From NCBI GenBank assembly GCA_002733335.1, contig NVVK01000001.1:209833-216046 (forward strand): a DNA stretch of 6,214 nucleotides, in the 5' to 3' direction. The notes under the pieces are model-generated. The model was not told the DNA's origin. It was given only the letters and a program-made list of their open reading frames with translations, and ran no database searches. The translations under genes and the position numbers were made by a program. Shown piece by piece: positions 5,994-6,214 of the stretch. This stretch comes from Methylophaga sp. (lineage in GTDB: Bacteria > Pseudomonadota > Gammaproteobacteria > Nitrosococcales > Methylophagaceae). Numbering within the stretch: position 1 is the first letter of the stretch; each line of letters starts with the position of its first letter.

Positions 5994-6026
5994 ATGTCTT
6001 GCAATTGTAAAAGGTTCTTAAATTGA
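5994..6026 (+). CDS. Possible 10-codon leader peptide overlapping the aminotransferase start
   Basis: The ATG at 5994 opens a reading frame for MSCNCKRFLN, ending at TGA 6024-6026. CAGG (5984-5987) lies 6 bases before it as a fair ribosome site. Its stop overlaps the TTG start of the aminotransferase gene (TTG 6023-6025 within TTGA), the geometry of translational coupling. So short an ORF may be accidental, and the aminotransferase gene has its own AAGG site. No known leader peptide matches. Confidence 0.2.
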   Translation: MSCNCKRFLN

Positions 6027-6214
6027 TTCCATTTTTAGATCTTAAAGCCATTAATGGTAAGTACCGAGAAGAACTTATTCAAGCATCTATACAAGTCATT
6101 GATTCTGGATGGTATATTCAAGGTGAGCAAGTTAAACAATTTGAACAAGAATTTGCGGACTATTGCGGTACAAAATATGCCATCGGCGTAGCAAATGGTT
6201 TAGACGCGTTAATT
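6023..6214 (+). CDS. fdtB: DegT/DnrJ/EryC1/StrS sugar aminotransferase (FdtB/QdtB-like), N-terminal part
   Basis: This gives the first 64 residues of a PLP-dependent sugar aminotransferase that continues past the window. The start 'IPFLDLKAIN', the block 'SGWYIQGEQVKQFEQEFADY' and 'GVANGLDAL' match the FdtB/QdtB type, which aminates dTDP-3-keto-6-deoxyhexoses to give dTDP-Fuc3N or dTDP-Qui3N in the cytoplasm. The PLP lysine lies beyond the window, so subtype and integrity cannot be checked, and the fdtB symbol is tentative. The start is TTG at 6023: an in-frame TAA at 6008-6010 leaves no ATG or GTG upstream, the first residues match the family, and AAGG (6011-6014) sits 8 bases before. In related loci fdtA or qdtA (a 3,4-ketoisomerase) usually accompanies it; none is seen to its left, so look to the right. 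Confidence 0.82.
   Translation, partial: MIPFLDLKAINGKYREELIQASIQVIDSGWYIQGEQVKQFEQEFADYCGTKYAIGVANGLDALI

Larger units (their letters stand above)
5557..6022. other. Non-coding or decayed junction between opposed sugar-gene blocks
   Basis: This is 466 bases with no ORF long enough to be convincing on either strand, no RNA gene I recognise, and no insertion-sequence ends or long repeats that I can see. It sits between the start of the leftward operon and the rightward aminotransferase gene, so promoters in both directions are expected. Several short open pieces have protein-like composition, mainly on the minus strand: 5759-5923, 5805-5861 and 5704-5820, in different frames. They would fit a decayed gene carrying frameshifts, but I cannot name a parent family and the pieces may be chance. 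A minus-strand GCGGTAG (5876-5870) partly resembles the RfaH ops core. Confidence 0.5.

Noticed and set aside
5557..6022. A hidden fdtA/qdtA-type ketoisomerase gene before the aminotransferase, since the gap is about the right size
   Set aside because: Reading the plus-strand frames showed stops throughout and none of the cupin-like or N-terminal motifs I would expect from that family.
1..6214. CRISPR arrays, tRNA or rRNA genes, transposases, attachment sites
   Set aside because: No regularly spaced repeats, cloverleaf-like sequences, rRNA signatures, transposase motifs or terminal inverted repeats were seen on either strand.

Overview
The window is most consistent with a low-GC gammaproteobacterium. 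Family resemblance and the AT-rich coding suggest Moraxellaceae (Acinetobacter- or Psychrobacter-like), but no marker fixes the genus. It covers one edge and part of the interior of a surface-polysaccharide (O-antigen or capsule type) locus, attached to housekeeping DNA.

Left edge (1-272): the last 72 codons of glnD (PII uridylyltransferase, C-terminal ACT domain) run rightward. They face a strong hairpin at 241-272, which terminates the leftward genes and probably also serves glnD.

Leftward block (300-5556, all on the minus strand; transcription order is right to left): a 74-codon membrane ORF that looks like a polymerase (Wzy-like) remnant; a GT2 glycosyltransferase; an extended SDR epimerase/reductase; a GT4 glycosyltransferase; a WbpV-like SDR reductase; a short PglC/WcaJ-type phosphoglycosyltransferase; and a secreted ComEA-like helix-hairpin-helix protein. 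The five intact sugar genes are tightly packed (gaps of 24 and 62 nt, overlaps of 8 and 17 nt) and read as one operon. comEA has its own good sigma70-type promoter with a 13-bp palindrome just downstream of the expected start. The inferred pathway is: the WbpV-like reductase makes a 6-deoxy-HexNAc (QuiNAc or FucNAc type) nucleotide sugar, or reduces its lipid-linked form; the phosphoglycosyltransferase loads the first sugar phosphate on undecaprenyl phosphate; and the GT4 and GT2 enzymes extend the repeat unit. The 4,6-dehydratase, the flippase and a complete polymerase are not in the window.

Centre (5557-6022): 466 bases with no convincing intact gene. They separate the leftward block from a rightward one. 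The stretch carries short, frame-broken open pieces, candidate promoters in both directions and a possible 10-codon leader ORF.

Right edge (6023-6214): the N-terminus of a DegT/DnrJ/EryC1/StrS (FdtB/QdtB-like) sugar aminotransferase on the plus strand, beginning with TTG. It points to a 3-amino-3,6-dideoxyhexose (Fuc3N/Qui3N) pathway continuing to the right.

I see no clearly new biological system. The points most worth checking are the decayed junction between two opposed sugar-gene blocks, the polymerase remnant, the leader-ORF/TTG overlap, and the palindrome at the comEA promoter.
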